Shown: positions 1 through 8,583, numbered from the stretch's first letter. The stretch is DNA of 64,000 nt from an uncultured Dehalococcoidia bacterium (GCA_951812395.1 CATOSD010000001.1:1054001-1118000), one strand, 5' to 3'. Numbers and translations are program-made. The notes: generated from the letters alone by a model not told the origin.

Positions 1-495
1 CACAATGCCGTCGTCCGACACTCCGCACCTCAGCCTGGCCTGCTCCACCGCGGCCTCGGCGTCCAGGTACAGACCCGGCTCCGACGGGCTGCCCTCGCTG
101 CGCCCATACCCGCGGTAGTCGAACAGAAAAACGCTCGCGCCCACGCGGGAGTGCATCAGCGCCAGGTTGTACACGCGGTGGCCGATGTTGCCCGCGTTGC
201 CGTGGAACCACACCACGCACACGTCGTCGTCCGCGCCGGGGACGTACCAGCCGTGCAGCGTCACGCCGTCGGCCGTCTCGAAATAGACGTCCTCGTAGTC
301 CATGCCCAGGTCCGCAGGCGTGGCGTCGAGTGTTCGCACCGGAAAGTATACGAGCAGTCTGTCGAGCAAGTTCGCCTCACGCGCGGCCAACACGACGATC
401 GCCGCGACGCCCAACGCCACGGCCGCCCACAGGACAATCCGCCGCGCTCGCCGACCCAACCGGACGCGGCGCCAAGCTGCCATTCCTAACGGCAT
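1..495 (-). CDS. Alpha/beta hydrolase, BEM46/ABHD13-like, membrane-anchored (C-terminus beyond window)
   Basis: The frame is open from an ATG at 495 to the window edge, giving the first 165 residues; a second in-frame ATG lies at 483. A basic stretch and one hydrophobic segment at about residues 18-38 suggest an N-terminal membrane anchor. An HGNAGN motif (oxyanion strand of the BEM46/ABHD13 group) and an FDYRGYGRSEG stretch follow, the usual order in small serine hydrolases of this group. The nucleophile Ser, Asp and His would lie further on and are not visible. Substrate unknown. Family placement is fairly firm; function is not. Confidence 0.75.
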   Translation of the reverse strand, partial: MPLGMAAWRRVRLGRRARRIVLWAAVALGVAAIVVLAAREANLLDRLLVYFPVRTLDATPADLGMDYEDVYFETADGVTLHGWYVPGADDDVCVVWFHGNAGNIGHRVYNLALMHSRVGASVFLFDYRGYGRSEGSPSEPGLYLDAEAAVEQARLRCGVSDDGIV

Positions 496-610
496 GATTC
501 ACATTTTATCAGAGCTTGCCGCGCCAAGGGGTATCGGCTATCATCCACCCAAAAGCAGACTCGCCCCCAACCTTAACCTCCGTCTGTTCAGACTTCGTGA
601 CTGCGAACAG

Positions 611-649
611 TCCCTTCCCCCTCGCAGGGGGAAGGTTAGGATGGGGGTG
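611..649 (+). repeat. Hairpin intergenic repeat, family R1 (copy 1)
   Basis: Stem arms CCTTCCCCCT and AGGGGGAAGG flank a CGC loop and are followed by TTAGGATGGGGGTG. It lies between the divergent hydrolase and SDR genes. Nine further copies occur in the window, all in this orientation. There is no T-run after the stem, so it is not a typical intrinsic terminator. Confidence 0.9.
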
Positions 650-691
650 TAGACTTAGGCGAAGCGAACGCCTGCGCAAGGAGGACCCACG

Positions 692-1462
692 ATGCGCTTG
701 GAAGGCAAGGTTGCTCTGATTACCGGCGCCGCCGCCGGAGTCGAGGGAGAGCTGATGGGCTTCGGCGGCGCCGCGGCCCGGCTGTTCGCGCGAGAGGGCG
801 CAAAGGTCGTCCTCACCGACATCCTGGTGGAGCAGGGCGAGCGCTCCGCCGCCGAGATCCGCGAAATGGGCGGCGACGCGATCTTCGTGAAGCATGACGT
901 CACCAGCGACGAGGACTGGCAGAGCGCCATCGAGGCGACGATCGACGCCTTCGGCCGGCTGGACGTGATAGTAAACAACGCCGGCACCTCAGCGCCTGCG
1001 ACGGTCGAGGACACCACCGTGGACATGTGGGACGGCCAAATGGACGTACACGCCAAGGGCGTGTTCCTCGGAACCAAGTACGCCATCCCAGAGATGCGCA
1101 AAGTGGGAGGCGGCTCCATCATCAACACGTCGTCCATCTACGGACTGGTGGGCAGTGTAGGCTCGACCGCCTACCACGCCGCCAAGGGCGCAATTCGCAT
1201 TTTCTCAAAAGCCGCCGCCATCCAGTACGCCCCCGACGGCATACGCGTGAACTCGGTCCATCCGGGCTTCATGCGCACCCCGATGACGAGACCCAGATAC
1301 GAGGACCCGGTCCGTCACTCCGAACTGCTCGAGCGCATTCCCATGGGCAGAATGGGCGCCGCGGACGAGATAGCGTACGGGATGCTCTACCTCGCCTCCG
1401 ACGAGTCGGCGTTCGTCACCGGCTCCGAGCTGGTCATCGACGGCGGAGTCACCGCCCAGTAG
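692..1462 (+). CDS. SDR family NAD(P)-dependent oxidoreductase
   Basis: A 256-residue protein, the normal length for a classical short-chain dehydrogenase/reductase. The cofactor motif is expanded: TGAAAG at residues 11-16 is followed by about ten extra residues before the usual GGAAAR helix. NNAG is at 95-98, the catalytic Ser at about 147, and YxxxK at Y161/K165, with the VNSVHPGFMRTPM segment after it. An AAGGAGG ribosome-binding site precedes the ATG. Substrate cannot be deduced. A short DNA segment of this gene (about 772-827) recurs at 3257-3312. Confidence 0.9.
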   Translation: MRLEGKVALITGAAAGVEGELMGFGGAAARLFAREGAKVVLTDILVEQGERSAAEIREMGGDAIFVKHDVTSDEDWQSAIEATIDAFGRLDVIVNNAGTSAPATVEDTTVDMWDGQMDVHAKGVFLGTKYAIPEMRKVGGGSIINTSSIYGLVGSVGSTAYHAAKGAIRIFSKAAAIQYAPDGIRVNSVHPGFMRTPMTRPRYEDPVRHSELLERIPMGRMGAADEIAYGMLYLASDESAFVTGSELVIDGGVTAQ

Positions 1463-1545
1463 CTTGGTGTCATTCCTGTAGATGTCAGGCCGTACACCGG
1501 AAACAGACGCCAGGTGCTGTACGGGCCTATAGTTGGGGGTTGAAC

Positions 1546-2979
1546 GTGGCAGACATACTGGTTGCCGGTGGATGCGTGATAACCATGGACCCGGGTCGGA
1601 GGGTCATTGAGAACGGCGCGGTGGCGATAGGGGGCGACCGCATACTGGAGGTGGGGTCTAGGGGGGAGGTGGAGGCCAGACACCCGGCAAGCAGGGTGAT
1701 TGAGGCAAGCGGCAAAGTGGTGATGCCGGGGCTGATAGACGGCCACGGTCACGCGGGCCACGGCCTGGTGAAGACCTTGGGGGTGGGCCGTACTGGGGTG
1801 TGGGCGGAGACGGCGGATCGCATATACGCCGAGGCCACGGACGGGGAGTACTGGTACGCGGACGCGCTGCTCACGTCGTTGGAGCGGCTGAAGTTCGGAG
1901 TGACCGCGGGCGTCACCTTCCTGGGCGGCGGAACGATGGTGGTCCGCTCGGATAGTCCGGTCTACGGAGAACGGCACTGCGAGGCGGTGGAGCGCATGGG
2001 GACGCGGGAGTTCCTGGCGGTGGGGCCGAGCAACCCGCCGTATCCAAGAAGGTACGTGGAATGGGACGGGGAGAAGCGCAGCGAGAGGATGGTGGGTTTC
2101 GAGGATTACCTTGCCAGCAGCGAATCGCTGATAGAGGCGTGGCATGGAGGGGCGGATGGACGGATGCGGCTGATGGTGATGCTGCCGACGCACAAACCGG
2201 AAGGCGGTCGTGTCGATTCGGGGGAGCTAAAAGCACAGGCGGACGCTGTCAGGTCGTTGACCAGGAAGCACGGGGTGATGTTCGCGCAGGACGGGCATTC
2301 CAGAGGCACGGTGAAGTTCGCGCATGAGCAGCTGGGCGTACTGGGGCCGGACGCTTTGCTATCGCACTCCACGGGGCTGACGGACGAGGAGATAGAGATC
2401 TGCCGGGAGACGGACACCAAGATAGTGCACAACCCCAGCGCGGTGGCGGCGATAATGGCTCGGTGCCCGGTGCCTGAGCTGATAGACGCGGGGGTGACGG
2501 TGATACTCGGCTCGGACGGGAACGCCCCGGACAGGAGCTTCGACATGTTCAGGCACATGTTCCAGTGCATGCACTACCAGAGGACGCACTTTCACGATCC
2601 GTCATACATGCCGCAGGGCAAGGTGCTGGAGATGGTGACCATTGATTCGGCGAGGGCCCTGGGAGTGGAGAACGATCTGGGGTCGCTGGAGGCGGGCAAG
2701 AAGGCAGACATGATATTGGTCGACATGGAGAAGCCGCATCTCTACCCGTCCAACATGCCGGTGTTCCGCATCACCAACTTTGCCAGCGGGCACGACGTGG
2801 ATACGGTGATGGTGGACGGGAAGGTGCTGATGGAAGGCCGAGTCGTGAAGAGCGTGAGCGAGTCGGAGGCGCTGGAGGTGGCTCAAAGGGCAACGGAGAA
2901 GATGCTGGACAGGGCAGGGGTGAGAGAGCTGCTGGAGCTGCCGGACGGATTCTGGGGGAGTAGCAGATACGCGGAGTAG
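1546..2979 (+). CDS. Metal-dependent amidohydrolase (ATZ/TRZ-like cytosine deaminase superfamily)
   Basis: A protein of 478 residues from a GTG start placed 6 nt after a GGGGG run; a TTG two codons upstream is an alternative. It has an N-terminal beta-sandwich strand (VADILVAGG), then PGLIDGHGHAGH with the HxH metal pair at about H67/H69, a mid-protein DGHSRG segment, an HSTGL histidine, and the SDGNAPDRS aspartate, the usual order of metal ligands in this superfamily. The C-terminal sandwich ends with a VMVDGKVLMEGR segment. It would hydrolyse C-N or C-X bonds in cyclic or amide substrates; the substrate is unknown. It follows the SDR gene on the same strand. Confidence 0.88.
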   Translation: MADILVAGGCVITMDPGRRVIENGAVAIGGDRILEVGSRGEVEARHPASRVIEASGKVVMPGLIDGHGHAGHGLVKTLGVGRTGVWAETADRIYAEATDGEYWYADALLTSLERLKFGVTAGVTFLGGGTMVVRSDSPVYGERHCEAVERMGTREFLAVGPSNPPYPRRYVEWDGEKRSERMVGFEDYLASSESLIEAWHGGADGRMRLMVMLPTHKPEGGRVDSGELKAQADAVRSLTRKHGVMFAQDGHSRGTVKFAHEQLGVLGPDALLSHSTGLTDEEIEICRETDTKIVHNPSAVAAIMARCPVPELIDAGVTVILGSDGNAPDRSFDMFRHMFQCMHYQRTHFHDPSYMPQGKVLEMVTIDSARALGVENDLGSLEAGKKADMILVDMEKPHLYPSNMPVFRITNFASGHDVDTVMVDGKVLMEGRVVKSVSESEALEVAQRATEKMLDRAGVRELLELPDGFWGSSRYAE

Positions 2980-3131
2980 GGGAGAGGGGGCTTGGGGTGG
3001 TTATGTGAACCTGGTGCTTCTTGAGGCGAGTCATCATTTCAAAGTTCACTGAGTTCACGGACCAGCGCATGAAAGGCTGCAACCATCTCCCGCTCACTGG
3101 TCTTGAGCGGAACGCGCGCCCGTTCCGCAAG

Positions 3132-3255
3132 TCAGCAGTAGGGCAGGCCGCCAAGGTCGGTCATCGTGGACATTTGGCCTTTCAGGGAGCTCGGCACGCA
3201 CCCGCTCAACTGGTTGTCGCTGATGCCCAGCACAGACAGGATGGAAAGGTGCCCT
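3132..3255 (-). pseudogene. Remnant of a leucine-rich-repeat protein C-terminus
   Basis: Read on the minus strand from about 3253 to a TGA at 3134-3132, the DNA encodes a last LRR unit (LSVLGISDNQLSGCVPSSL) followed by TDLGGLPYC and stop. This resembles the C-terminal cap of bacterial LRR proteins. Nothing upstream in frame continues the repeat: the sequence changes at about 3257 into a copied piece of the SDR gene. I read it as the 3' stump of a lost gene. Confidence 0.55.
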
Positions 3256-3256
3256 C

Positions 3257-3312
3257 GCGGCCCGGCTGTTCGCCCGCGAGGGCGCAAAGGTCGTTCTCAC
3301 CGACATCCTGGA
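3257..3312 (+). repeat. Duplicated 56-bp fragment of the SDR gene at 692-1462
   Basis: About 52 of 56 bases match positions 772-827 inside the SDR gene, the stretch encoding the helix and second strand of the cofactor fold. It abuts the LRR remnant and has no start or continuation in either direction. The rest of 2980-3566 shows no other gene that I can support. Confidence 0.75.
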
Positions 3313-3566
3313 TTTCGCCGCGATTCTGGATTTTCACCCGATACCGAGCATGACCTCGCTGCACTCCAAAACTGCGTCTATGTCCAGCTTCATTGTATTG
3401 TATAGTCCGGCGATGTAACAAAGATGAGCTTGGGAACGCGACACTCGTTGTTGCTTTCTCCCAGTTAGGGCGACATATGAGACTGTTAATCATCAGAATC
3501 GGGACGTTGTGGACGTTGCTTCATAGTTTCCGCTCCGGCTGACCTTAGATATTGGAGAAAACTCAC

Positions 3567-4193
3567 GTGTCAAACCCCATACAGATCACCCTGATGAGGC
3601 ACGGTCGTACTCGCGCGGACGACGAGATGGTGCATGAGGGCAGGTATGACTCACCCCTCACCGACGTTGGCCGCGGGCAGGTGACGTCGCGTGCCGAGCA
3701 GTGGAAGCGCTCCGGCGTCACCTTCGACCTGATCGTCGCAAGCACCCTCATGCGCGCCGCGGAGAGCGCCCGGATCGTGGGCGAGGTCCTAAACGTTCCC
3801 ATTGAGTACGACCGCGACTGGATGGAGCGCGACAACGGTCCTCTGGCGGGTCTCCCCTTCGACGTAGCGAGGGAACGCTATCCCAGACCCGAATCCACCA
3901 ACCCCTTCCAGCCCTTCGTCCCCTCCACCGGAGAGGGCGAGAGCGGCTGGGACCTGATGAGTCGCGGCGCTAAGGCCTTACAGGGAGTCGTCAGGAGGGG
4001 TCGACCCTCGATACTGGTGGCGGCTCACGGTGGAATCCTCAACGCCGCCATGTACTGCATACTCAGAGTCCCACCGGGACAAGGTGGTGGTGGTGTGCGT
4101 TTCGCCTTCGGCGACGCTTGCTTCGTCCGCACCTCCTACGATCCCGAAAGCGACCTCTGGATCATCAGGGAGATGTCCCCTCAGTCGGACTAG
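3567..4193 (+). CDS. Histidine phosphatase family protein (phosphoglycerate mutase-like)
   Basis: I place the start at GTG 3567, nine bases after a GGAG; a TTG at 3552 is in frame but overlaps that site. The product is 208 residues. The RHGRT phospho-acceptor motif sits at about residues 11-15 (His12), and a late AAHGG motif supplies the second catalytic His. The middle carries ERDNGPLAGL, typical of the branch-2 fold. The enzyme would remove phosphate from small molecules or act as a mutase; the substrate is unknown. Confidence 0.87.
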   Translation: MSNPIQITLMRHGRTRADDEMVHEGRYDSPLTDVGRGQVTSRAEQWKRSGVTFDLIVASTLMRAAESARIVGEVLNVPIEYDRDWMERDNGPLAGLPFDVARERYPRPESTNPFQPFVPSTGEGESGWDLMSRGAKALQGVVRRGRPSILVAAHGGILNAAMYCILRVPPGQGGGGVRFAFGDACFVRTSYDPESDLWIIREMSPQSD

Positions 4194-4391
4194 TACATAT
4201 AATCCAGGAACAGGGGTGGTGGAGGCTGCCGTAGGGGTTGGTACAGGCGTAGGAGTCGCCATTCGCGCGATGACCGTGGGTAGAACTGTTGTGGGCGTAG
4301 AAGTAGGAATGATCTGCCGACCGCCTTGATTGTTTGGTACAGCGCAACCAGTAAGTAAGGACAGAGAGAGAAGTATGGCAATGTACTTCAT
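3978..4391 (-). CDS. Putative short lipoprotein, probably truncated
   Basis: The N-terminus MKYIAILLSLSLLTGC is a good lipoprotein signal with lipobox LTGC, followed by a Thr/Pro-rich linker (TPTPVPTPTAAS). From about 4193 downward the frame runs antisense through the 3' end of the histidine phosphatase gene and its sequence there looks like a shadow. Only the first 65 or so residues are believable, so the gene may have lost its real 3' end by deletion. Confidence is low. Confidence 0.35.
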   Translation of the reverse strand: MKYIAILLSLSLLTGCAVPNNQGGRQIIPTSTPTTVLPTVIARMATPTPVPTPTAASTTPVPGLYVLVRLRGHLPDDPEVAFGIVGGADEASVAEGETHTTTTLSRWDSEYAVHGGVEDSTVSRHQYRGSTPPDDSL

Positions 4392-4693
4392 CCCGCCAAC
4401 TCCCTTCTCTGCTCGCCGCCTCCATCCGTCGCGAGGGCGAAGGTCTCAGCGGCCTGCCGCTGCCAGTCCGGGAGTGGGTGGACGCCAACGAGGCGGTCTG
4501 GAGGCCCTGGATACCGTAGGGGCACACCGGGTTCAGTGGAAGGGGCGTTGTTGGAGCTGACTTGACGGTAGGCAGAATTGTCTTTGAGAAGTGGATAAGG
4601 AACTACCGCTGCACTGTTTGCAGGGGGATAACGATCCGCAGCGGATCACACTGTATGGAGCGCTGAGTCAGTGCGAGAATCCGCTTTCGAATC
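4392..4693. other. Intergenic stretch, possible gene debris
   Basis: No intact gene seen. On the + strand at about 4405-4515 a short coding-like piece reads LPVREWVDANEAVWRPW and then hits a stop. It looks like the C-terminal end of a transport-binding protein, but it is too short to assign. Confidence 0.3.
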
Positions 4694-5161
4694 CTATTGA
4701 CCCAACAGAGGGTTAACACCTCTGACGTTGATCCCGTAATCGAAGACGAGGTCTCCGCCTGTGATACCAGACATGACCAGGAGACCCGTTCCTACGGCGA
4801 CGAACGCCAGGAAAGGGACGGATCCTCCGCAATCGGTGCCGCTTCGACGAGAGATAAAACGCCAGATGGTAGCGGCAATGAAGAGTGCAGTGACGCCAAA
4901 GCTCCACCATTGATGCTTCTCAATGACTCCATGTAGCTCCGTCTCCTCATATGGAAAGTGAGAGATAAGTCCCGAAACCGTAGCGGCCATGGCGCCGAGA
5001 GTTCCGATCACAAGAAGCAGCCACGTGGTTTGAAGCATCCCAGTTCCGGGTCTCACGACTACGTAGACCGTCAGAACTGCTAGTAGTACGAGGAGGGCGA
5101 TCGGAAAGTGGACGATTATGGAATGGAGGTCTTCAATGGTGTCGGCAATCAGATTTCCCAA
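4694..5161 (-). CDS. DUF2231 family membrane protein
   Basis: The motif order HSIIVHFPIALL, then a hydrophobic segment, HGVIEKHQWW, and finally TGGDLVFDYGINVRGV near the C-terminus is characteristic of DUF2231, a four-helix membrane family of unknown function with conserved His residues that may bind haem or metal. I favour TTG 5161, preceded by AGGAGGG at 5171-5165; an upstream in-frame GTG at 5200 has no clear ribosome-binding site. The length of about 155 residues fits the family. It stands alone, with an IS element upstream. Confidence 0.82.
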   Translation of the reverse strand: MGNLIADTIEDLHSIIVHFPIALLVLLAVLTVYVVVRPGTGMLQTTWLLLVIGTLGAMAATVSGLISHFPYEETELHGVIEKHQWWSFGVTALFIAATIWRFISRRSGTDCGGSVPFLAFVAVGTGLLVMSGITGGDLVFDYGINVRGVNPLLGQ

Positions 5162-5339
5162 GTGCCCTCCTGGCGTTGATTGGCCACACAATCCGGCCAC
5201 AGCGCTTTGCTGGAGGTCTGTACGGCGTCCGTGCAGTCTAACCTGCTCGCGCCAGTATGGCAGGCAATTGTGGAGATTCTTTGAAGATCACGACTAAGAG
5301 AGTTTTTCTAAAGTATCAGACTTGTATTAGACTTGGTGT

Positions 5340-5720
5340 ATGAAACGCAAACTATACCCCAGCGACCTTACCGACGAAGAGTGGGACATTCTTGCTCCCT
5401 TGCTCCCGCCAGCCAAGCCTGGAGGAAGGCCACGCACAGTCAATATACGTGAGATAGTCAATGGCATCGTGTATGTGCTGCGTACCGGTTGCCCGTGGCG
5501 TATGTTTCCACACGATCTCCCACCCTGGCAGACTGTGTACGGATACTTCCGCAGATGGACGCTTGACGGAACTTGGGAGCGAGTCCACGAGGCACTGCGT
5601 CCCAACGTCCGCCAATCAGAGGGCAGATGCCCGACCCCCAGCGCAGCGATCATGGATAGCCAGTCTGTGAAGACAACGGAAAAAGGGGGCCTCGTGGCTA
5701 TGTTGCTGGTAAGAAGGTGA
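5340..5720 (+). CDS. IS5-family transposase, first frame (OrfA)
   Basis: Carries the N-terminal region (LTDEEWDILAPLLPP, GCPWRMFPHDLPPWQTVY) and the first catalytic Asp in IMDSQSVKTT. The frame leaves homology at an A5G5 run (5680-5689) and ends soon after. A -1 shift there enters the second frame in register (RGYVAGKKVMGRKRH). Programmed -1 shifting is known in IS5-family groups, so this may be an active element rather than a broken one. The 126-residue product alone would lack the other catalytic residues. Confidence 0.85.
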   Translation: MKRKLYPSDLTDEEWDILAPLLPPAKPGGRPRTVNIREIVNGIVYVLRTGCPWRMFPHDLPPWQTVYGYFRRWTLDGTWERVHEALRPNVRQSEGRCPTPSAAIMDSQSVKTTEKGGLVAMLLVRR

Positions 5721-6073
5721 TGGGTCGCAAGCGTCACATCGCCGTCGATACGACAGGGCTGTTGCTGGCCGTCGTGGTCCATCCGGCCGACATCCAGGAC
5801 CGAGATGGTGCAAAGTTGGTCATCAATAAGCTGGTAGGAAGGTTTCCGCGCCTGCGACTGATCTGGGCGGACGCTGGTTACGCAGGTCAGTTGGTTGATT
5901 GGGTGATGTCCTTATCGGGCTGGGCGTTGGAGATTGTGAGGCGTCCGAGAGACAGGCATCACTTTGAGGTGTTGCCACGAAGATGGGTCGTTGAACGAAC
6001 ATTGGCATGGCTCGGACGCTCTCGTCGGTTGAACAAGGACTACGAAGCCCTGGCCGAGACAACCGAGGCCTAG
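5717..6073 (+). CDS. IS5-family transposase, second frame (OrfB)
   Basis: Supplies the rest of the DDE domain: MGRKRHIAVDTTGLLL, the second Asp in IWADAGYAG, and the Glu in RRWVVERTLAWLGR, followed by the basic C-terminus. Homology extends upstream of the first ATG (about 5690), consistent with synthesis as an OrfA-OrfB fusion by -1 frameshift at 5680-5689 rather than from its own start; no ribosome-binding site is evident. Confidence 0.83.
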   Translation: MMGRKRHIAVDTTGLLLAVVVHPADIQDRDGAKLVINKLVGRFPRLRLIWADAGYAGQLVDWVMSLSGWALEIVRRPRDRHHFEVLPRRWVVERTLAWLGRSRRLNKDYEALAETTEA

Positions 6074-6095
6074 GTACAAACAGCCATGATTCATC

Positions 6096-6236
6096 TCATG
6101 ATCCGTCGCCTGGCTCCTTCATGGCACGCTTTGGAAACACACTCTTAGACTCGATCCTCCAGCCTCGACGGACACGCGACGCGATCTCCTCGCGAAGAAT
6201 CTCCTTGCGTTCCTCCTCCGTGATTCTGTCCGTCAT
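6096..6236 (-). pseudogene. Small gene interrupted by IS element 1
   Basis: A GGAG site precedes ATG 6236. The reading frame MTDRITEEERKEILREEIAS, then RVRRGWRIES, is charged and coding-like and runs into the IS right end at 6148, where it continues through IS sequence to a TGA at 6098-6096. Only the first 29 or so residues are native. Short proteins with this kind of start (an acidic helix, then a GWRIES/GYRVES strand) are common in Chloroflexota; I could not find the missing half on the other side of the IS. Confidence 0.5.
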
Positions 6237-6368
6237 CCTCCGTCTCCGCCGGTCAGGTTATCGGCGGCGGCGCCCTCTTCTTCGCCTCCGCCCAGGCCGT
6301 CATCCCCATCGCCACGCGCAGCCGCCTCATCGCGTAACTCTGCAAATCCCCCGCGCACGCTTGCCCAC

Positions 6369-6403
6369 CATTCCGAGCGCAGCGCAGCGGAGCCGAGGAA
6401 TCT
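6369..6403 (+). repeat. Intergenic repeat family R2 (copy 1)
   Basis: Begins CATTCCGAGCG, has a variable number of AGCG units, and ends GCCGAGGAATCT. Related copies lie at 19332-19356 and 53307-53342. All three are outside genes. Confidence 0.7.
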
Positions 6404-6428
6404 CAGGCGCTCGCTGACGCGGACGCCC

Positions 6429-7265
6429 CTACTCGATCGCGAACGCCGCCTGCACCGACAGCGACAGCTCAAGCTCGCCCGCGCTGAAGCTGGGCGCGGC
6501 CCTGGCCTCCAATGCGAATGCCGCGGGCGCCGCGAATGGCGACGGAACCGAAGGCGCGCCTCCCTCGCTCAGGTAGGTCAGGTCGCCCAGCGTCACGCCC
6601 GCCAGCTCGGCCATGTGCGCCGCCTTGGCCGCGGCGTCGGCCACCGCCAGCTCGCGCAGCTCACCGAGGCGCGCGTCGGGGTCCTCCACCGTGAACTCCA
6701 CCGAGTCGACTCTGATGTTGTCGCCGCCCGCCGTGACCACGTCGTCCACCAGCGCGGGCAGCCCGTCAAGGTCCCTCACCTTCACCGTCACCGTGTTCCT
6801 CACGTTGTAGCCCGTCAAGACCTGTGTGCTGGTGCGGACTCCGTCCACGTTCGTTTCCCTGTAGTCGTACTCCGGGCGGATGTTGAAGCGGCTAGTCTGG
6901 ATGTCCTTGTCCTCGATGCCGCTCTCCTTGAGCACGGCGACAATTGCCGCCATCGCCTCGGATGCGGCCCCGTTGGCCTCGGCCACCGTCTCGCCAAGGA
7001 TGTCCACCCCCACTCTGAAGTCCACCAGGTCGGGATCCACCGACAGCTTGCCGACACCCGACACCCAGATGCCGCTTCCCTGGCTGGACACCTGCTGCGT
7101 CACCTGCGTTGTCCTCGGTTCGCTCGCGGGCGCGGTCTGCTGTGCGACCGCCGGCGCGGCCGCCGGGGTTTGGTCCTCGTCGTTATCGTTGTCGCCGCAG
7201 GCCACGGCCAGCGCGAGCGCGACGGCCAGTACCCCAACTGCGACAACCCACTTCATCTGGTTCAA
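6429..7265 (-). CDS. SIMPL (DUF541) domain lipoprotein
   Basis: A protein of 278 residues starting at TTG 7265, eight bases after AGGAGG; the ATG three codons in is too far from that site. The signal peptide ends in a lipobox (LAVACGDN), followed by an acidic and Ala/Pro linker to about residue 65. The SIMPL domain then runs to the end: GIWVSGVGKLSVDPDLVDF, a SGIEDKDIQTSRFNIRPEY motif, GYNVRNTVTVKVRDLD and a DAAAKAAHMAELAGV helix, all typical of DUF541. It is exported and lipid-anchored; the role is unknown, and relatives bind kinases or form oligomers. Confidence 0.88.
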   Translation of the reverse strand: MNQMKWVVAVGVLAVALALAVACGDNDNDEDQTPAAAPAVAQQTAPASEPRTTQVTQQVSSQGSGIWVSGVGKLSVDPDLVDFRVGVDILGETVAEANGAASEAMAAIVAVLKESGIEDKDIQTSRFNIRPEYDYRETNVDGVRTSTQVLTGYNVRNTVTVKVRDLDGLPALVDDVVTAGGDNIRVDSVEFTVEDPDARLGELRELAVADAAAKAAHMAELAGVTLGDLTYLSEGGAPSVPSPFAAPAAFALEARAAPSFSAGELELSLSVQAAFAIE

Positions 7266-7387
7266 TTCACAATCCTCCTGCGATTTGTTGACTGGACAGG
7301 ATACTCAAGCCACCGGCTCGAACAGTCCCTCTAACAGATTATACGCAGTAACGGCCAAAAGGGTTCCCCTTTCACGCCCCCCGAAAC

Positions 7388-7424
7388 GACAAAAGGGGCG
7401 GGCGCTTGACGCCCACCCCCTTGT
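7388..7424 (-). terminator. Intrinsic terminator of the sulfite oxidase operon
   Basis: Read on the minus strand: GGGGGTGGGCG, loop TCAAG, CGCCCGCCCC, then TTTTGTCG. It lies 45 nt past the sulfite oxidase stop codon and before the SIMPL gene. Confidence 0.6.
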
Positions 7425-7468
7425 CTGCGACCGGCTTCCCGCGCTCGAGCGCGCCGCTGGCTCTAGCT

Positions 7469-8569
7469 CTACGTGACCTGCACCTCAAATGGGAACACCA
7501 TGTTGTTGCCGTAGTTGTGCCCGTCCCACTGGTTGGGAAATTCCATGGGCTGCGTTTCACCCTTGGCGTTCGTCGCCCTGGACATGAGCGTGTAGCCGCC
7601 CGACGCGGGCGCTCGCCAGTCGTACGACCAGCGGTGCCACGAGTAGCCGCTGCGTGGCATCACCTCGGCGTCATCCCACGTTCGGCCTCCGTCTGTGCTG
7701 ACCTCCACCCGCGCTATCTCGACCTCCCCAGACCAGGCCGCTCCAGTCACGGTGTACTCCTCGCCGGCCCTCACCGTCTCCCCGGGCGCCGGCGCGGTGA
7801 CTATGGACTTAACCATCATCTCGGTGTGGTACTTGTAGAACTCGTCCGACTCCGGGCCGGCGAGCACCATGTAGCGCTCCTTCTGGTACAGCCCCTGAAA
7901 CTCGTGGTCGATCACGTGTATGCCCACCAGCCACTTCACCGAGGTCATGCCGTACCAGCCGGGCACGAGCAGCCGCAGCGGGTAGCCGTGCATAGGTGGC
8001 AGCGGCTCGCCGTTCATCTCGAACGCGAGCAGCGTGTCCGGATGCATGGACTTGGCGACCGGCACGCTGCGTTCGTAGGTCACCTCCGGCGGATCGCCGT
8101 TAACCTCGTCGGGGCCGTGGTCGGCGCCCTCGAACAGCACCTCCACCGCCGAGTCCTTCATCCCGGCCATCTCGAGCACGTCGCGCAGCGACACGCCGGC
8201 CCATTCGGCGTTCCCCATTATGCCGTGACCCTTGAGCTGCTCCATCGCCGCGCGCGTCTTCTTGGCCCAGTACTCCGGCACCATGCTGTTGCCGCAGCAC
8301 TCGAACGTCACCTGGAAGCGCTTCAGCGGCAGCTCGCGCAAGGCGTCCATCGACAGGCTGAGCGGACGCTCCACCTCGCCGTCTACGGACAGCCGGTAGG
8401 CGTCAACGTCTATGTCGGGCGCGCCCTTCCAGTGGTTGCGAATGTAGAACAGGTCGTTGGGGATGATATTCTCTTGCATAGCCTGCGGGGGCGTGGCGAA
8501 AGTGCGCTCCCCCGCGTTAGTCGGGATAAGCTGGGGCCTTGCGGTCACTATGGTCTGTGCGGTTGCCAT
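7469..8569 (-). CDS. Sulfite oxidase-like molybdopterin oxidoreductase
   Basis: A 366-residue protein with the sulfite oxidase molybdopterin domain followed by the Mo-co dimerisation domain (from about residue 255). The FECCGN motif places the molybdenum-ligating Cys at about residue 91. GNAEWAGVSLRDVL, MHGYPLRLLVPGWYG and VKWLVGI are typical of the family. There is no signal peptide or Tat motif, so it appears cytoplasmic, unlike SorA; no haem domain is attached. Family reaction: oxidation of sulfite to sulfate. AGGAGG precedes the ATG. It lies 14 nt after the cupin gene, with a rhodanese and a thiol dioxygenase upstream, which supports a sulfur role. Confidence 0.88.
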   Translation of the reverse strand: MATAQTIVTARPQLIPTNAGERTFATPPQAMQENIIPNDLFYIRNHWKGAPDIDVDAYRLSVDGEVERPLSLSMDALRELPLKRFQVTFECCGNSMVPEYWAKKTRAAMEQLKGHGIMGNAEWAGVSLRDVLEMAGMKDSAVEVLFEGADHGPDEVNGDPPEVTYERSVPVAKSMHPDTLLAFEMNGEPLPPMHGYPLRLLVPGWYGMTSVKWLVGIHVIDHEFQGLYQKERYMVLAGPESDEFYKYHTEMMVKSIVTAPAPGETVRAGEEYTVTGAAWSGEVEIARVEVSTDGGRTWDDAEVMPRSGYSWHRWSYDWRAPASGGYTLMSRATNAKGETQPMEFPNQWDGHNYGNNMVFPFEVQVT

Positions 8570-8583
8570 TTTCGCTGCGCCTC

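Larger units (their letters stand above)
5294..6148 (+). mobile_element. IS5-family insertion sequence (element 1)
   Basis: About 855 bp, a usual size for IS5-family members. Imperfect inverted ends: CTAAGAGAGTTTTTCTAAAG on the left, and on the right the complement of CTAAGAGTGTGTTTCCAAAG. Inside are two overlapping transposase frames. A clean target duplication is not obvious. It has interrupted the small minus-strand gene that starts at 6236. Confidence 0.8.

Noticed and set aside
609-650. R1 hairpins as intrinsic terminators
   Set aside because: No T-run follows the stem, and orientation is independent of gene direction; several lie upstream of genes or within operons.
4640-4715. TTCGAAT near 4688 as a tRNA T-loop
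   Set aside because: No acceptor stem or anticodon arm could be formed around it.
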